DNA from: Pirellulales bacterium
Lineage (GTDB): Bacteria > Planctomycetota > Planctomycetia > Pirellulales > JAEUIK01
DNA length: 64,000 nucleotides
Direction: 5' to 3'
Assembly: GCA_019745975.1 (NCBI GenBank)
Contig: JAIESQ010000073.1
Coordinates: forward strand, 1 to 64,000
The notes under the pieces were generated by a model. That model did not search any database. It was not told the DNA's origin and saw only the letters and a program-made list of their open reading frames with translations. Positions 14,937 through 24,077 of this stretch are shown one piece after another. Each line of letters opens with the position of its first letter. Position 1 is the stretch's first letter. The translations under genes and the position numbers were made by a program.

Positions 14937-15915
14937 TTGTCGGGTCGCGTGCGTCGCCACCGGCACGCAAGCGCGCCACCAGTTCGTCGATGGCCGGACC
15001 GAGCGTCGGATAGCGGAACTCGAAGCCGGCATCGACCAATCGTTTAGGTACCACGCGCCGACTCTTGATCACGAGCTCCGTCTCGGTACGCAAGAAAAAC
15101 GAGCCGACTTCGAGCATCCACTGCTCCGCCGGCAGCCCGACGCGGACGCCGCACGCCCGGCGAAATTCGGCCATCATGGCGCGATTCGGGATTGGAGAGG
15201 GGGCGACGACGTTCACAGGGCCGCCGATTTCTTCATGCGCGAGCAGCCATTCGACCGCGCGGCAGAAGTCGACCTCGTGAATCCAGGAGACGTACTGCCG
15301 GCCGCCGGCCATCGCGCCGCCAAGCCGTAAGCGTGTCAGTCGCCACAGCACTTGAAAGACCGTGCCGCGCTCGAGCCCCAGCACCATGCCCAGTCGCAGC
15401 GCAACTTTTCGCGTGCCGGGCGTGGGAGCGGCTGCGAAAGTCTGTTCCCAGGTTTGTGCCACGCGCACGGAGAACTCGTCCTTAGCCGCCGGCGTGCCGC
15501 CGATTTCACCGCGCTCCTCGGTCATCGCCCATTCGAAGGAGTGTTTGTAGATCGTGGCAGTGCTGGAGTTGAGCCAGACGGTAGGCGGCTGCTGGCAGGC
15601 GGCGATCGCTTCGCCGAGCACTTGCGTCGAGCGCACGCGCGAGGCCATGATCTCGCGGCGATTGCGTTCGTGGTAGCGGCAATTGACCGAGCGGCCGGCG
15701 AGATTCACCACGGCCGCGGCACCGTCGAGCTCGCGGTGCCACGCGCCGAGATTCGCGCCATCCCAGAACACGGTGCAGGCAGCGCCGGGCACGGTTTCGT
15801 TGCGGCGCGAGAGGACAACAACTTCCCAGCCGCGCTCGGCCAGCCACGGGGCGAGCAACCGCCCCAAGAAGCCGGCCCCGCCAGGGAGGACGAGTTTGCG
15901 CGTGGATGCAGGCAT
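14896..15915 (-). CDS. TIGR01777 family NAD(P)-dependent epimerase/oxidoreductase
   Basis: The ATG at 15915 (GGGGAG upstream) gives 339 residues that start directly with the Rossmann fold. 'LPGGAGFLGRLLAPWL' is the GxxGxxG nucleotide-binding loop. 'VVNLAGRSVNCRY' and 'VWLNSSTATIYKH' match the catalytic region of the atypical SDR TIGR01777 family, including Tyr in the usual YxxxK area (AIYKHS). 'QYVSWIHEVDFCRAV' and a DUF1731-like C-terminal block ('LPAEQWMLEVGSFFLRTETELVIKS', in part) complete the family pattern. Some relatives, such as SULA/YfcH-type proteins, have unclear roles. The substrate is unknown. It overlaps the WD40-like gene tail to tail. Confidence 0.9.
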   Translation of the reverse strand: MPASTRKLVLPGGAGFLGRLLAPWLAERGWEVVVLSRRNETVPGAACTVFWDGANLGAWHRELDGAAAVVNLAGRSVNCRYHERNRREIMASRVRSTQVLGEAIAACQQPPTVWLNSSTATIYKHSFEWAMTEERGEIGGTPAAKDEFSVRVAQTWEQTFAAAPTPGTRKVALRLGMVLGLERGTVFQVLWRLTRLRLGGAMAGGRQYVSWIHEVDFCRAVEWLLAHEEIGGPVNVVAPSPIPNRAMMAEFRRACGVRVGLPAEQWMLEVGSFFLRTETELVIKSRRVVPKRLVDAGFEFRYPTLGPAIDELVARLRAGGDARDPTITFARQPAVAQAG

Positions 15916-16173
15916 GATCTTCGTCTCCCCGTGCGGAGCCAGTGCTCGACGTGTTGCGATCAGGTCACCGAGAGCAGAACCGCAAGCGCATCGGGACGGA
16001 CAACCGTTTTCATGAATGGGGATTTGCGAATCGTGCCGCGGTGCCAGCAAGGCCTTTATACTGGCCGACTTGGGCAAGCGTTTGTCGGCCGTGTCGATTC
16101 ACGATAAGCTAGATTTACCGAGGTGTCGGCCGGCCGGCGCTCAGTCAAATCGCTTCCTTCGTGGACGGATTCT

Positions 16174-17382
16174 GTGCCCTATTCTCGACAGCCACGAGCG
16201 ACGACTCTGGGGATCGTGATCGCCGTCGTGCTTGCCTGGGGGTGTTCGTACGCACGCGCCGCCGTGGTCGTGCTGGCGAATCGCGCCTCGCAGCCGGTGC
16301 GCTGCGAGATCACCAGCCTGGCGGGCCCCCAGGAGCACACGATTGCCCGCGGCGATCTGATCTGCGTGCCCGTTTCGGCGCGGGATGAGTCGCGAATCGC
16401 GTTTGAGGCGGACGGCAGCGCTGTCGGCTATCACCTCGATCCGAACGCCTGTTACTACTTTTTCGACACTTCGTTGGGCGGGCTCAATCTGCAGAAGATC
16501 GGCTACAGCGAGGAGGCCAGCACGCCCCCGTTGGACGATGCCCCGGCCACGCAATGGGAGAAGGTGGGCAAAAAGCTGCCGCGCGTCTCCAAGATCCCGG
16601 TGAAGCTACTGGCCGACGACGAAGAGCGGATGGTGGCGAAAGCCTGGCAGGATCGGCTGCGGGCGCGGCTCGAAGCAGCATCCGCGATTTTCGAGCGTAC
16701 GTGCCGGATTCGCTTCGAAGTCGTCGCTTTTGACACCTGGGATTCGGACGATCGCATCACCGATTTCAATCGTTCGATGGTCGAGTTCGAGGCCGAGGTG
16801 CCCCCCGCGCCGGCGCGCCTGGTGATCGGGTTTACCAGCCAATACTCACCGATGACCGGCCAGACCAAGGTCGGGGGGACGCGGGCGGCGTTCTATCCGT
16901 ATGTCCTGGTGCGCGAGTGGTCGCAGCATTACACCGAGGCCGAGCGGCTCGAGATGCTGGTGCACGAGCTAGGGCATTATCTGGGTGCGGTCCACAGCCC
17001 CGAGACTACCTCGGTGATGCGGCCGGTGCTGGGCGATCGCCAGGCTCGGCTGCGCAGTTTTCGCATCGGCTTCGATCCGCTCAACGCCCTGGCCATGTAC
17101 CTGGTCGGGGAAGAATACCGGATTCGCGGCAACATCCGGCGGCTGATCGAATTGAGCCCCGCCACGCGGCTGCAGTTGCGCAGCATCTATCAGGAGATCG
17201 GCCGCGCGATCCCGAACGATCCGGCCTCGGCTCAGTACATCTCGCTGCTAGGCAATTTGCCGGCGGCCACGCAGCACACCGGTTTGCGTCCCGTCGTGCC
17301 CGAAGCGGGGGCCGCGGCGAGCGAACCTGTGGACAGCGGCGGGAGCGTGCTGTTGCGACCGTTGCGCGGCGCCAACAAGTAA
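16174..17382 (+). CDS. Exported metzincin-type zinc metalloprotease
   Basis: The GTG at 16174 gives a normal signal peptide (ATTLGIVIAVVLAWGCSYARA); a GTG at 16123 would extend it by 17 residues. In the 402-residue product, 'HELGHYLGAVH' is the full metzincin zinc site HExxHxxGxxH with His264, His268, His274 and catalytic Glu265. 'SVMRP' eight residues later supplies the Met-turn (Met282). The N-terminal 130 residues form a small beta domain (VVVLANRASQPVRCEI) that could be a prodomain or binding module. It probably cleaves proteins outside the cytoplasm. No subfamily (astacin, ADAM, MMP) was recognised. Confidence 0.82.
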   Translation: MPYSRQPRATTLGIVIAVVLAWGCSYARAAVVVLANRASQPVRCEITSLAGPQEHTIARGDLICVPVSARDESRIAFEADGSAVGYHLDPNACYYFFDTSLGGLNLQKIGYSEEASTPPLDDAPATQWEKVGKKLPRVSKIPVKLLADDEERMVAKAWQDRLRARLEAASAIFERTCRIRFEVVAFDTWDSDDRITDFNRSMVEFEAEVPPAPARLVIGFTSQYSPMTGQTKVGGTRAAFYPYVLVREWSQHYTEAERLEMLVHELGHYLGAVHSPETTSVMRPVLGDRQARLRSFRIGFDPLNALAMYLVGEEYRIRGNIRRLIELSPATRLQLRSIYQEIGRAIPNDPASAQYISLLGNLPAATQHTGLRPVVPEAGAAASEPVDSGGSVLLRPLRGANK

Positions 17383-17422
17383 ACGGGCTCGGGCTACGCA
17401 CGACCCGCGCGCGCGGGCTTGG

Positions 17423-18841
17423 CTAGCGGTTGAACGTGAAGCCCAGGTTGACGCCCTGCACCCACACGTCTTGGTCGTTGTACTTGCGGACCCCCAAGTG
17501 CGGCAGCGTGTAGTCGATCATGCTGCTGGGTCGCGCCAGGTAGTTGACGTAGGTGCCGGTCCAGCCGAGCGTCACGTAGAACGTGCTCGTGACCTGGTAG
17601 TTGAAGTTCACACGCGCTTCGACCAGCGGACTGAACTCCGTGCGGTGGAGAATGTTGTTGAAGCGCATCGGGGTGCGAATCAATGGTGTGTTCGTCGCCT
17701 GACCTTGCAACGTATCTAGCGGCAACAACGACAAGCCGGTACCGACGATGCCCGTCTGGTTGACCGTCTGCATGTTGATGCCAGGCATGAAGCGCCATTC
17801 GGTCGAGGCGATCAGCCGTTCCATTTGTCGAAAGTAACGGAAGCCGATCTGCGGCCCCAGGATGTTGTTGCGGGCCAGGTTCAGCAGTTCGGTGCGATTG
17901 AAGATGCCGCCGCTGCCTGAGAAGCTGAATGCCTCGGTGAACTTGAAGAAGCGGATACCGAACAACACGTCGAGGTTCCCCCCGAAGTGGAACTGATCGA
18001 AGCGGTAGAACGGGCTCAGTTCATAGCTCTTGATGAACGAACGATTCTGATACTGAAAGCTGGTGTAGACATTGGCTAGCCGGAAGGTGTCGTTCCAGTC
18101 GATGAAGCTGCTGACCGAGATTTTGTCTTGCGGGCGATCGTAGATCACGCCGTTGCCGTTCAGATCGGCCCAGCGACCGAAAATGAAGTTCGAATTAAGG
18201 TCGTTGTCACCGGCCAGCGTGTCATTGCTGAACTGGTTGATGAAGCCATCAAGCCGGCCGATCGGCACGCCGAACGGGGCGACGAGAATGAACTGTCCGT
18301 TCTGAAAGCCCGCCACCTGCTGCGGCTCGAACGTTTGCACCGTGTCGCGAAACAGCACTTCGACGTGGTCGGCGCGCACCGTTTGCGAGGCCGAGCGCAT
18401 GTCGGTGATGCTTCCCAACCAGCCCCAGTTCTTGCCGACGTAGCCGAATTCGTAGCGCTGGCCCGGCGCGCCGCGCGAGCGGAGCTGACTGGTGTCGAGC
18501 GAGTTAATGCCGGTCTTGAATTCGCCAAACTGGTTCGGAACGCCGGCGGTCTGGTTGGGCTCGAATTCTTGCGGCGCGAAGTCAGGGGCACCGATCGGCA
18601 CCGTGTCGGGGGCGCTGGTCCACCAGAACAACTGATCGAACTGAAAGAACAAGCCACGATTGGGCCTGGGGTAGCCGCTGAGCGGCGACTCGACCGGCGA
18701 CCACGGCCGGAACTTCCGCGGGAACTCGTCGTACATCAGCGGGTTGATGGGGACGGGGTCCTCGGCGGCGCGGCCCGGGACGGCCAGTCCCAGGGCCAGC
18801 AGCGCCGATAGCAGCCACCGTTTGCTCCAGTCACGCAACAT
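17423..18841 (-). CDS. BBP7-family outer-membrane beta-barrel protein
   Basis: The ATG at 18841 gives 472 residues with a signal peptide (WLLSALLALGLAVPGRAA). The mature protein alternates aromatic and polar strands: 'RGLFFQFDQLFWWTSAP', 'FDQFHFGGNLDVLFGIRFF', 'TSTFYVTLGWTGTYVNYLA', ending 'WVQGVNLGFTFNR'. The pattern and N-terminal 'FQFDQLFWW' match the BBP7 family of planctomycete outer-membrane barrels. It is expected to sit in the outer membrane, as porin or structural protein; the ligand is unknown. It converges on the metzincin gene with 40 bases between. Confidence 0.85.
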   Translation of the reverse strand: MLRDWSKRWLLSALLALGLAVPGRAAEDPVPINPLMYDEFPRKFRPWSPVESPLSGYPRPNRGLFFQFDQLFWWTSAPDTVPIGAPDFAPQEFEPNQTAGVPNQFGEFKTGINSLDTSQLRSRGAPGQRYEFGYVGKNWGWLGSITDMRSASQTVRADHVEVLFRDTVQTFEPQQVAGFQNGQFILVAPFGVPIGRLDGFINQFSNDTLAGDNDLNSNFIFGRWADLNGNGVIYDRPQDKISVSSFIDWNDTFRLANVYTSFQYQNRSFIKSYELSPFYRFDQFHFGGNLDVLFGIRFFKFTEAFSFSGSGGIFNRTELLNLARNNILGPQIGFRYFRQMERLIASTEWRFMPGINMQTVNQTGIVGTGLSLLPLDTLQGQATNTPLIRTPMRFNNILHRTEFSPLVEARVNFNYQVTSTFYVTLGWTGTYVNYLARPSSMIDYTLPHLGVRKYNDQDVWVQGVNLGFTFNR

Positions 18842-19627
18842 CGTTTTGTTCCCAAGCAGGCTCGGATTCCCCCCGGGACAGCGCGCGTCCGCACAGACTT
18901 GCGCCGCCACGAAGCTACTGCGTGCGGGTAGTATCGGTTCTGCGGAAGATGCTAGTTGAGTAAGAACGGCAAGCCTTGCCGGAAATGCCGCTTATGCCGC
19001 CGTGTTGATAGCAGTCTGGCGTGCATCACTTACTGAGGTGCGAAACGGCGGCAACCCGCGCTGCGAAGGGGCTTTAGAATCTCCCCTGCGCGCCTCCTGG
19101 CGACGAGACGTCCACTGCTATGCCTGCACGCTGGCAGTGCCAGAGCCGTTGCGGTGCCTTGTAACGGGAAGATGGGCGCGCAATTCGGCAAGGGGCTTAG
19201 GGTACCGTGCGCGCAAAAAAACCCCTGCAGGCGGGGCAGGGACCTGCAAGGGCGTGAAAGCGACTTGCGCCGCTTCCACAGGTCTAGTCTAACAGCCGCT
19301 ATCGCTCGGGCAAGACTTCCCCGCTGGTTTTTTGGCAGGCGCAGGTGCTTACCGCCGGCCGTGTTACACGGCACGTCGTTGAGGCGTTTACATCGAGATC
19401 GTGGTCGTCAGCCGGATGAAACAATTTACCGTTAGAACGAACCGCGTAGGACTGATTCTGAAGTGGCAAAGCGGCGTTCGTGGTTAATGGCTGAAAGCTA
19501 GCCACTACCCGTTCGTGCGGCCGTTTGCCGGGCTGCTGGTCGAGGCGTAAGATCGGGGTGCGGTCGCTGGCAGACCTCTTCCCGCATTTTCTCTGGTTGC
19601 GGCAGCACGAACCCGTGGAGCGGCACG
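18842..19627. other. Long intergenic region containing an orphan minus-strand terminator
   Basis: This 786-base gap lies between two divergent genes (BBP7 barrel leftwards, TraB-like rightwards). No open frame looks protein-coding. The only strong signal is an intrinsic terminator on the minus strand at 19215-19252 with no gene upstream of it. A non-coding RNA on the minus strand between about 19250 and 19600 is possible. I tested tmRNA, RNase P RNA and SRP RNA core motifs by eye without a match. Confidence 0.5.
19215..19252 (-). terminator. Strong intrinsic terminator without an assigned gene
   Basis: Read on the minus strand, CCCTTGCAGG and CCTGCAGGGG form a 10-bp stem (one G-U pair) with an 11-base loop, followed directly by seven T's and then GCGC. 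This is a textbook Rho-independent terminator. The nearest minus-strand coding gene upstream is more than 3 kb away past plus-strand genes, so it must end an unannotated transcript or block antisense transcription. Confidence 0.7.
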
Positions 19628-20797
19628 ATGTCGAGTCGCACGTTTCGACCCTGGGCGCTGGCGTTGGGGGTCGTTGTCTATTTGTGGATGCTCGCGGGTG
19701 TAAGTTGGGCCGACGAGCCCGCCACAGCGAGCATGGAGCACCCCGACCATGCGGCGTCTGCTCCCGCACAGCCACGATTCTTGCGTGTCACGCGCGATGA
19801 CGAAGGGGACGCGGTCGCCCTAGAAACGGCGATCGTCCGCTACGTGCCGCGCGGCGCGTCGGACCCCGCGCCGCAGGTTGTCGAGCGACAAACCGAGCGA
19901 TCAGGCGGCGCTGCGCCGGCGGACGCAGACAGTGCCGCCACCAAGCCGGCCGAGGAACTTGAAGCTTTCGCGCCGCCGGCCGACCTCGTCGTCGATTTGA
20001 TCGGCGCGGTACACATTGGCGAGCGCGCCTACTACGAGCAGATCAACCGCGAATTCAAGAACTACGAGGTCGTGCTCTACGAGCTCGTGGCCCCGCCCGG
20101 CACGCGCATTCCCAAAGGGGGGGCCGCCAGCGCGCATCCCGTGGCGATGCTGCAAGGCGGAATGAAGTCGATGCTGGGGCTCGAGTCGCAAACTGAGCTT
20201 GTCGACTATCAGGCCGAGAATCTTGTGCATGCCGATATGTCGCCCGAGGAGCTCAACCGCTCGATGGAAGCCCGCGGCGACGGATTCATGGCCATGTTCT
20301 TTCGCATGTTGGGGCAGAGCATCGCGCAGCAAGCCCGCGATCAGGTGTTGCGGCAAAGCGGCGCGAAGCTGCCGCGTCGGGCGTCGCAGACCGATCTCTT
20401 GGCGGCGCTATTGAACCCCAATCGCGGCGCGGGCGGACTGAAGCAGATGTTGGCCGACCAATTCGAGAACATGGAAGAGACGATGCGCGCGCTCGAAGGC
20501 CCGCAGGGGAGCTCCCTGATCTCCGAGCGCAACAAGGTGGCGCTTGCCGAGCTGCGCAAGCAGGTGCAGGAGGGTAAACGCCGCATCGCCGTTTTCTATG
20601 GAGCGGGCCACTTGCCCGATCTCGAACGGCGGCTGCTCGACGACCACGGTCTGAAGCGATCCGCAGAGCGCTGGCTGCAGGCTTGGGATCTGAAGGCGGC
20701 TTCGCGGCCCGCCGACGACGCCGACAAACAGCCTGCCGACGCGCAAGCGCCAGACGGAGCCGCCGAGGCGGAGTCGACTGCGTCGCCGGGCAGGTAA
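19628..20797 (+). CDS. Exported TraB/GumN-like family protein
   Basis: The 389-residue protein starts with a signal peptide (ALALGVVVYLWMLAGVSWA). After a 90-residue low-complexity linker, the TraB-like fold appears: 'DLIGAVHIGERAYYEQI' is the GxxH-type motif, followed by 'EVVLYELVAP'. Near the C-terminus 'IAVFYGAGHLPDLERRL' is the second conserved GxGH motif. Members of the TraB/PrgY/GumN/Tiki superfamily are putative metalloproteases or peptide-binding proteins. The paired Gly-His motifs are kept here. The region past residue 350 is an Asp/Ala-rich tail. The role in this organism is unknown. Confidence 0.8.
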   Translation: MSSRTFRPWALALGVVVYLWMLAGVSWADEPATASMEHPDHAASAPAQPRFLRVTRDDEGDAVALETAIVRYVPRGASDPAPQVVERQTERSGGAAPADADSAATKPAEELEAFAPPADLVVDLIGAVHIGERAYYEQINREFKNYEVVLYELVAPPGTRIPKGGAASAHPVAMLQGGMKSMLGLESQTELVDYQAENLVHADMSPEELNRSMEARGDGFMAMFFRMLGQSIAQQARDQVLRQSGAKLPRRASQTDLLAALLNPNRGAGGLKQMLADQFENMEETMRALEGPQGSSLISERNKVALAELRKQVQEGKRRIAVFYGAGHLPDLERRLLDDHGLKRSAERWLQAWDLKAASRPADDADKQPADAQAPDGAAEAESTASPGR

Positions 20798-20893
20798 CCG
20801 CGCCCACTGCCAATTTCGCAAGCGCGTCGCTTGGGCGTGGCATCACCCGGCGCGACGACAAGCGATACCACCTTAGCGCGAGGAGAACCGACG

Positions 20894-21982
20894 ATGGTCC
20901 GCGTTCGCGTTTTCGATTCCCGCGGCGAGCTCGTTGGCCCGGTCGAGAGCCCCAAGGTCGAACTAAGCGACGACCAATGGCGGCAGCGGCTCACCCCGCA
21001 GCAATTCGAGGTGCTCCGCAGCAAGGGGACCGAGCGCCCCTTCTGCGGCACGTTGCTCGATAATAAGCAGCAAGGGGTTTACACCTGCGCCGGTTGTGGG
21101 CTGCCGCTGTTCAGCAGTGACGCCAAGTTCAACTCGGGGACTGGCTGGCCGAGCTTCTTTCAGCCCATCGCCAACGAGAACGTTGCCACCGAACATGACG
21201 ACAGCCACGGGATGCGCCGCACCGAGATTCTTTGCGCGCGTTGCGACGGGCATCTCGGGCACGTCTTCGACGACGGGCCGCGCCCGACCGGGCTGCGGTT
21301 CTGCCTCAACTCCGAGTCGCTGAACTTCACGCCGAGCGAACAGCTCGCCTCGCTGGCCGATCCGATTCTGGAAAGCGTCGCGGCCGCGAGACAGCCGGCA
21401 GCCAGCGGCCACAACCCGAAAGCCGGCCCGTCAGCCGCCGAGGAAATAGCTGTCTTCGCCGGGGGCTGCTTCTGGTGTACCGAAGCGGCTTTCGCCCAGC
21501 TCGCTGGCGTGCTCGACGTTGAAAGCGGTTATGCCGGGGGCACGGCCGAAACCGCCAACTACGAGGATGTTTGCACCGGGCAGACGGGGCACGCCGAAGC
21601 GATTCGCATCCGTTACAACCCGGCGACGATCAGCTTCGCGCAGTTGCTCGATGTCTTCTTCGACGCCCACGACCCCACGCAGCTCAATCGCCAGGGAAAC
21701 GACGTCGGCACGCAGTATCGCTCGGCGATTCTCTTTGCCGATGAGCCACAGCGGCGCGCGGCCGAGGCGAAGATCGCCGAGCTCGCCGCGGCCCGCGCGT
21801 TTCCGCGGCCGATCGTCACGACACTTGAACCGCTGGCGGCGTTTTACCCAGCGGAGGAATACCATCAGGATTACGCGGAGAAGAACCCCAATCAGCCGTA
21901 CGTGCGTTACCACTCGTTGCCCAAGGCGTGCGCCGTCCGCGAGAAGCACCCCGAACTGATGCGCGGCGCCGCCAGCCATTGA
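20894..21982 (+). CDS. msrBA: Bifunctional methionine sulfoxide reductase, MsrB-MsrA fusion
   Basis: The ATG at 20894 has AGGAGA eight bases upstream. The 362-residue protein reduces methionine sulfoxide in both stereo forms and repairs oxidised proteins. Residues 10-150 are MsrB: zinc cysteines in 'CAGCGLPLF' and '[10 protein letters not shown]', and catalytic Cys137 in 'RFCLNSESL'. Residues 180-355 are MsrA: catalytic Cys192 in '[12 protein letters not shown]', followed by '[18 protein letters not shown]' and '[10 protein letters not shown]'. No signal peptide is visible, so it is cytoplasmic. The MsrB-first order differs from the MsrA-MsrB order of PilB-type fusions. The DinB-like gene follows after 20 bases, so the two may be co-transcribed. 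Confidence 0.95.
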   Translation: MVRVRVFDSRGELVGPVESPKVELSDDQWRQRLTPQQFEVLRSKGTERPFCGTLLDNKQQGVYTCAGCGLPLFSSDAKFNSGTGWPSFFQPIANENVATEHDDSHGMRRTEILCARCDGHLGHVFDDGPRPTGLRFCLNSESLNFTPSEQLASLADPILESVAAARQPAASGHNPKAGPSAAEEIAVFAGGCFWCTEAAFAQLAGVLDVESGYAGGTAETANYEDVCTGQTGHAEAIRIRYNPATISFAQLLDVFFDAHDPTQLNRQGNDVGTQYRSAILFADEPQRRAAEAKIAELAAARAFPRPIVTTLEPLAAFYPAEEYHQDYAEKNPNQPYVRYHSLPKACAVREKHPELMRGAASH

Positions 21983-22002
21983 TCAATTCAAAGAGCCCTG
22001 CC

Positions 22003-22524
22003 ATGAGTGTCGTCGCTGCCTGCGGCCATGAATTCGAGCGCCATCGCCGGCTGATCGAACGCGCGGTTACGCCCTTGACCGACGAGGAGCTCTTCCGGCA
22101 CCCAGCACCCTCGGTCAATTCGCTGGCCTTGATCGTCAAGCACCTGGCGGGCAATCTGGCGTCGCGCTGGAGCGACTTCTTGACGAGCGACGGCGACAAG
22201 CCCTCGCGCGACCGCGACAACGAGTTCGTCATTATGGCCGCCGACACCCGCGTTAACCTGATGGCCGGCTGGGATCGCGCGTGGTCGATCGTCGGGCAAA
22301 CACTCGTGAGCCTGAGCGATGCCGATCTCGATCGCGAGATCACGATCCGCGGCGAGCCGCACACCGTACTGCAAGCGCTGTTGCGCGGCGTGTCGCACAC
22401 GGCTTATCACGCCGGGCAGGTGCTCTATGTCACACGGCTGCTGCGACCCGATGCGCCCTGGCTGACGATCGCGCCGGGCCAAAGCCGGCAGCATGGCGCG
22501 GGGCGCTATCTCCAACAAAGCTAA
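22003..22524 (+). CDS. DinB-superfamily (DUF1572-like) protein
   Basis: A 173-residue, mostly helical protein. His in 'HEFERHRRLIERAV', in 'LIVKHLAGNLASRW' and in 'LLRGVSHTAYHAGQVLYV' are spaced like the three metal-binding histidines of the DinB four-helix bundle. The middle block resembles DUF1572. These proteins are putative metal-dependent transferases, some using bacillithiol, with unknown substrates in most cases. The ATG lies 20 bases after the Msr stop. The final codons overlap the convergent PEP-CTERM gene by four bases. Confidence 0.8.
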   Translation: MSVVAACGHEFERHRRLIERAVTPLTDEELFRHPAPSVNSLALIVKHLAGNLASRWSDFLTSDGDKPSRDRDNEFVIMAADTRVNLMAGWDRAWSIVGQTLVSLSDADLDREITIRGEPHTVLQALLRGVSHTAYHAGQVLYVTRLLRPDAPWLTIAPGQSRQHGAGRYLQQS

Positions 22525-23495
22525 GGTGCCCGCGCCGTCGGTGATCGAGCCCGGCGGCCACCTGCCACGAGCACGCACAGTCCCAGTCCACCGGAAAGCA
22601 GAAGGCGGAGCGATCGTGGTTCGGGAACGGACGCCGTGGCAACGGTAAGGTTGTCGGAGTAAATCGTCGGCGAAAGCGTGTAATACGTCGTGTAGAACAG
22701 CGGATAGTCGGTCAAGCTGGCAACGCCGCCCGTGACGCCGATGGCAGTCCTCAGATCGTTGGCGACGGTCGTATCGTTGAGCCCGAGCGACGGATCGCTG
22801 GTGAACTCGATCTGCAGTTCCGACTTCGAGCCGATTGGCGCCGTGGCGACGATCGACAGGTTCCATAAGTTGGCATGCTGTAGATCTCCGGCTCCTGCTG
22901 ACAGCGATGTGAAAGGATCGGTCGGATAGACTTCCATCGAGAACGAGAGCCCGTAGGAGTACTGATACGTGCCTGGGTCGACTGCAAAAGGGTCGATGGC
23001 GGTGCCGGCTCCGATTGAGGGGTCGCCGGCTTTGGTATTGCCCTCAGCAAGCAGCGTGAACACGCCTTTGCTATTGAGAACGCCGCCGTAGCCTTTGGCG
23101 GCATCGGTGACAGACTCGGTGTAAATTCCGGTAGGGTATTTGTTGTCGGGGTTAACCAAGGGCTTCTCCAGATCGCGGAAGCCAACCACTGGGGCAACCT
23201 TTTGATTTTTTCCGCCGGGGAGCGGGACCGTGATGAACTCGCTCTTGTAGACGTTGGGAGCCTTAGTCGGGTCGGGATAGTTCGTCGAGGTTGTCGCGTT
23301 CACCTGCCCTTTCGACGCGCTGTAGGCGTAGACCGAAAAGGTGCTGGCGGCTGGATCGGCGTTACTGGGGCCAATCAAAAACTTCGTACTGGCCGTGATG
23401 CTCCCGGCCCGGGCGGCAGAGCCCACCAAACAAACGACGGCGACGAGAGCAAGAGCTCGCCAGATGCGAGCGCGATAGAGACATTGGACACGCAT
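22521..23495 (-). CDS. PEP-CTERM sorting-domain exported protein
   Basis: The 324-residue protein has an N-terminal signal peptide (IWRALALVAVVCLVGSAARA) and a C-terminal 'VPEPRSLRLLLSGGLGL' hydrophobic stretch with a basic end (GGRRAR), the layout of PEP-CTERM proteins cleaved by an exosortase. The region between is beta-rich, Ser/Thr/Gly-rich and unassigned. It is expected to be exported and possibly processed and glycosylated. No enzymatic motif is visible, and no exosortase gene is in the window. Confidence 0.75.
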   Translation of the reverse strand: MRVQCLYRARIWRALALVAVVCLVGSAARAGSITASTKFLIGPSNADPAASTFSVYAYSASKGQVNATTSTNYPDPTKAPNVYKSEFITVPLPGGKNQKVAPVVGFRDLEKPLVNPDNKYPTGIYTESVTDAAKGYGGVLNSKGVFTLLAEGNTKAGDPSIGAGTAIDPFAVDPGTYQYSYGLSFSMEVYPTDPFTSLSAGAGDLQHANLWNLSIVATAPIGSKSELQIEFTSDPSLGLNDTTVANDLRTAIGVTGGVASLTDYPLFYTTYYTLSPTIYSDNLTVATASVPEPRSLRLLLSGGLGLCVLVAGGRRARSPTARAP

Positions 23496-23714
23496 GACGC
23501 CAGCCTCCTAGCAGTTATTGCAACTCGTTAGCACACCTCCCAGCAACGCGTCTGCACAATGCCTATCCTATGTTCCCCAGGCGACATCAAGAGAATAGCG
23601 CTGGGCAGACGCACGGGTCAAGAATTATTTCACGCCCGCCGTCCGTGGGATTACTTACGGCGGTGACTCTCTAAAGTCGCCTTCATGCGACAGACGGCTT
23701 CGCGCCGCGGATGG

Positions 23715-24005
23715 CTACTTCTTCTTCACTCCTGGAAACGCGTATCCGCAATCGCAGACCGCGCGTCGGGCGGCCACCTCGCGGCGGCACTTGGGGCATT
23801 TTTTCTGCCACATGTTTCGCGGCGCTGCGGCTTTGGCCTCGGCCTCGCGGCGCGCCTTGGCACGCTCGTCGATCACCACCGCCGCGCGCGAAGCCGCGCA
23901 CTGTGGGTGGATCCCCGTACTCGAATACGTCGCCTTGCCGCACACCGGGCAGCACGGGCGGGGTGGAGTCGGCGCGATCAACGCCTCGGGCTTGCTGTTG
24001 CTCAT
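23715..24005 (-). CDS. Small double zinc-ribbon protein
   Basis: A 96-residue protein with CPVCG near the N-terminus plus a later 'HPQC', and a C-terminal ribbon 'CPKCRREVAARRAVCDCGY', giving two potential zinc sites. A Lys/Ala/Glu-rich helix separates them. The final GVKKK is basic, which would suit nucleic-acid or ribosome contact. No named family was recognised. It lies downstream of the RRM gene on the same strand, separated by a terminator-like hairpin. Confidence 0.75.
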   Translation of the reverse strand: MSNSKPEALIAPTPPRPCCPVCGKATYSSTGIHPQCAASRAAVVIDERAKARREAEAKAAAPRNMWQKKCPKCRREVAARRAVCDCGYAFPGVKKK

Positions 24006-24036
24006 GGGGTCGCGCTCCGTGGGGGTGGAAACAGGA

Positions 24037-24062
24037 AAGGCCGCCCCGGGCGGAGCGGCCTT
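24037..24062 (-). terminator. Terminator-like hairpin after the RRM gene
   Basis: AAGGCCGC (24037-24044) and GCGGCCTT (24055-24062) form an 8-bp stem with a GC-rich loop. On the minus strand it is followed by TTTCCTGTTT, a weak T-tract. It sits 16 bases after the RRM gene stop and before the zinc-ribbon gene, so it probably reduces read-through between them. Confidence 0.6.
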
Positions 24063-24077
24063 CGCGAGCCCTGATGC

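Noticed and set aside
19215-19627. tmRNA, RNase P RNA or SRP RNA in the minus-strand interval
   Set aside because: The conserved core motifs (GGTTTCGAC of tmRNA, GAGGAAAGTCC of RNase P, the SRP tetraloop region) were not found by eye.
19299-19775. 158-codon minus-strand open frame over the orphan terminator region
   Set aside because: It overlaps the TraB-like gene in antisense and its translation is compositionally unlike a protein. The terminator is better explained by a non-coding RNA.
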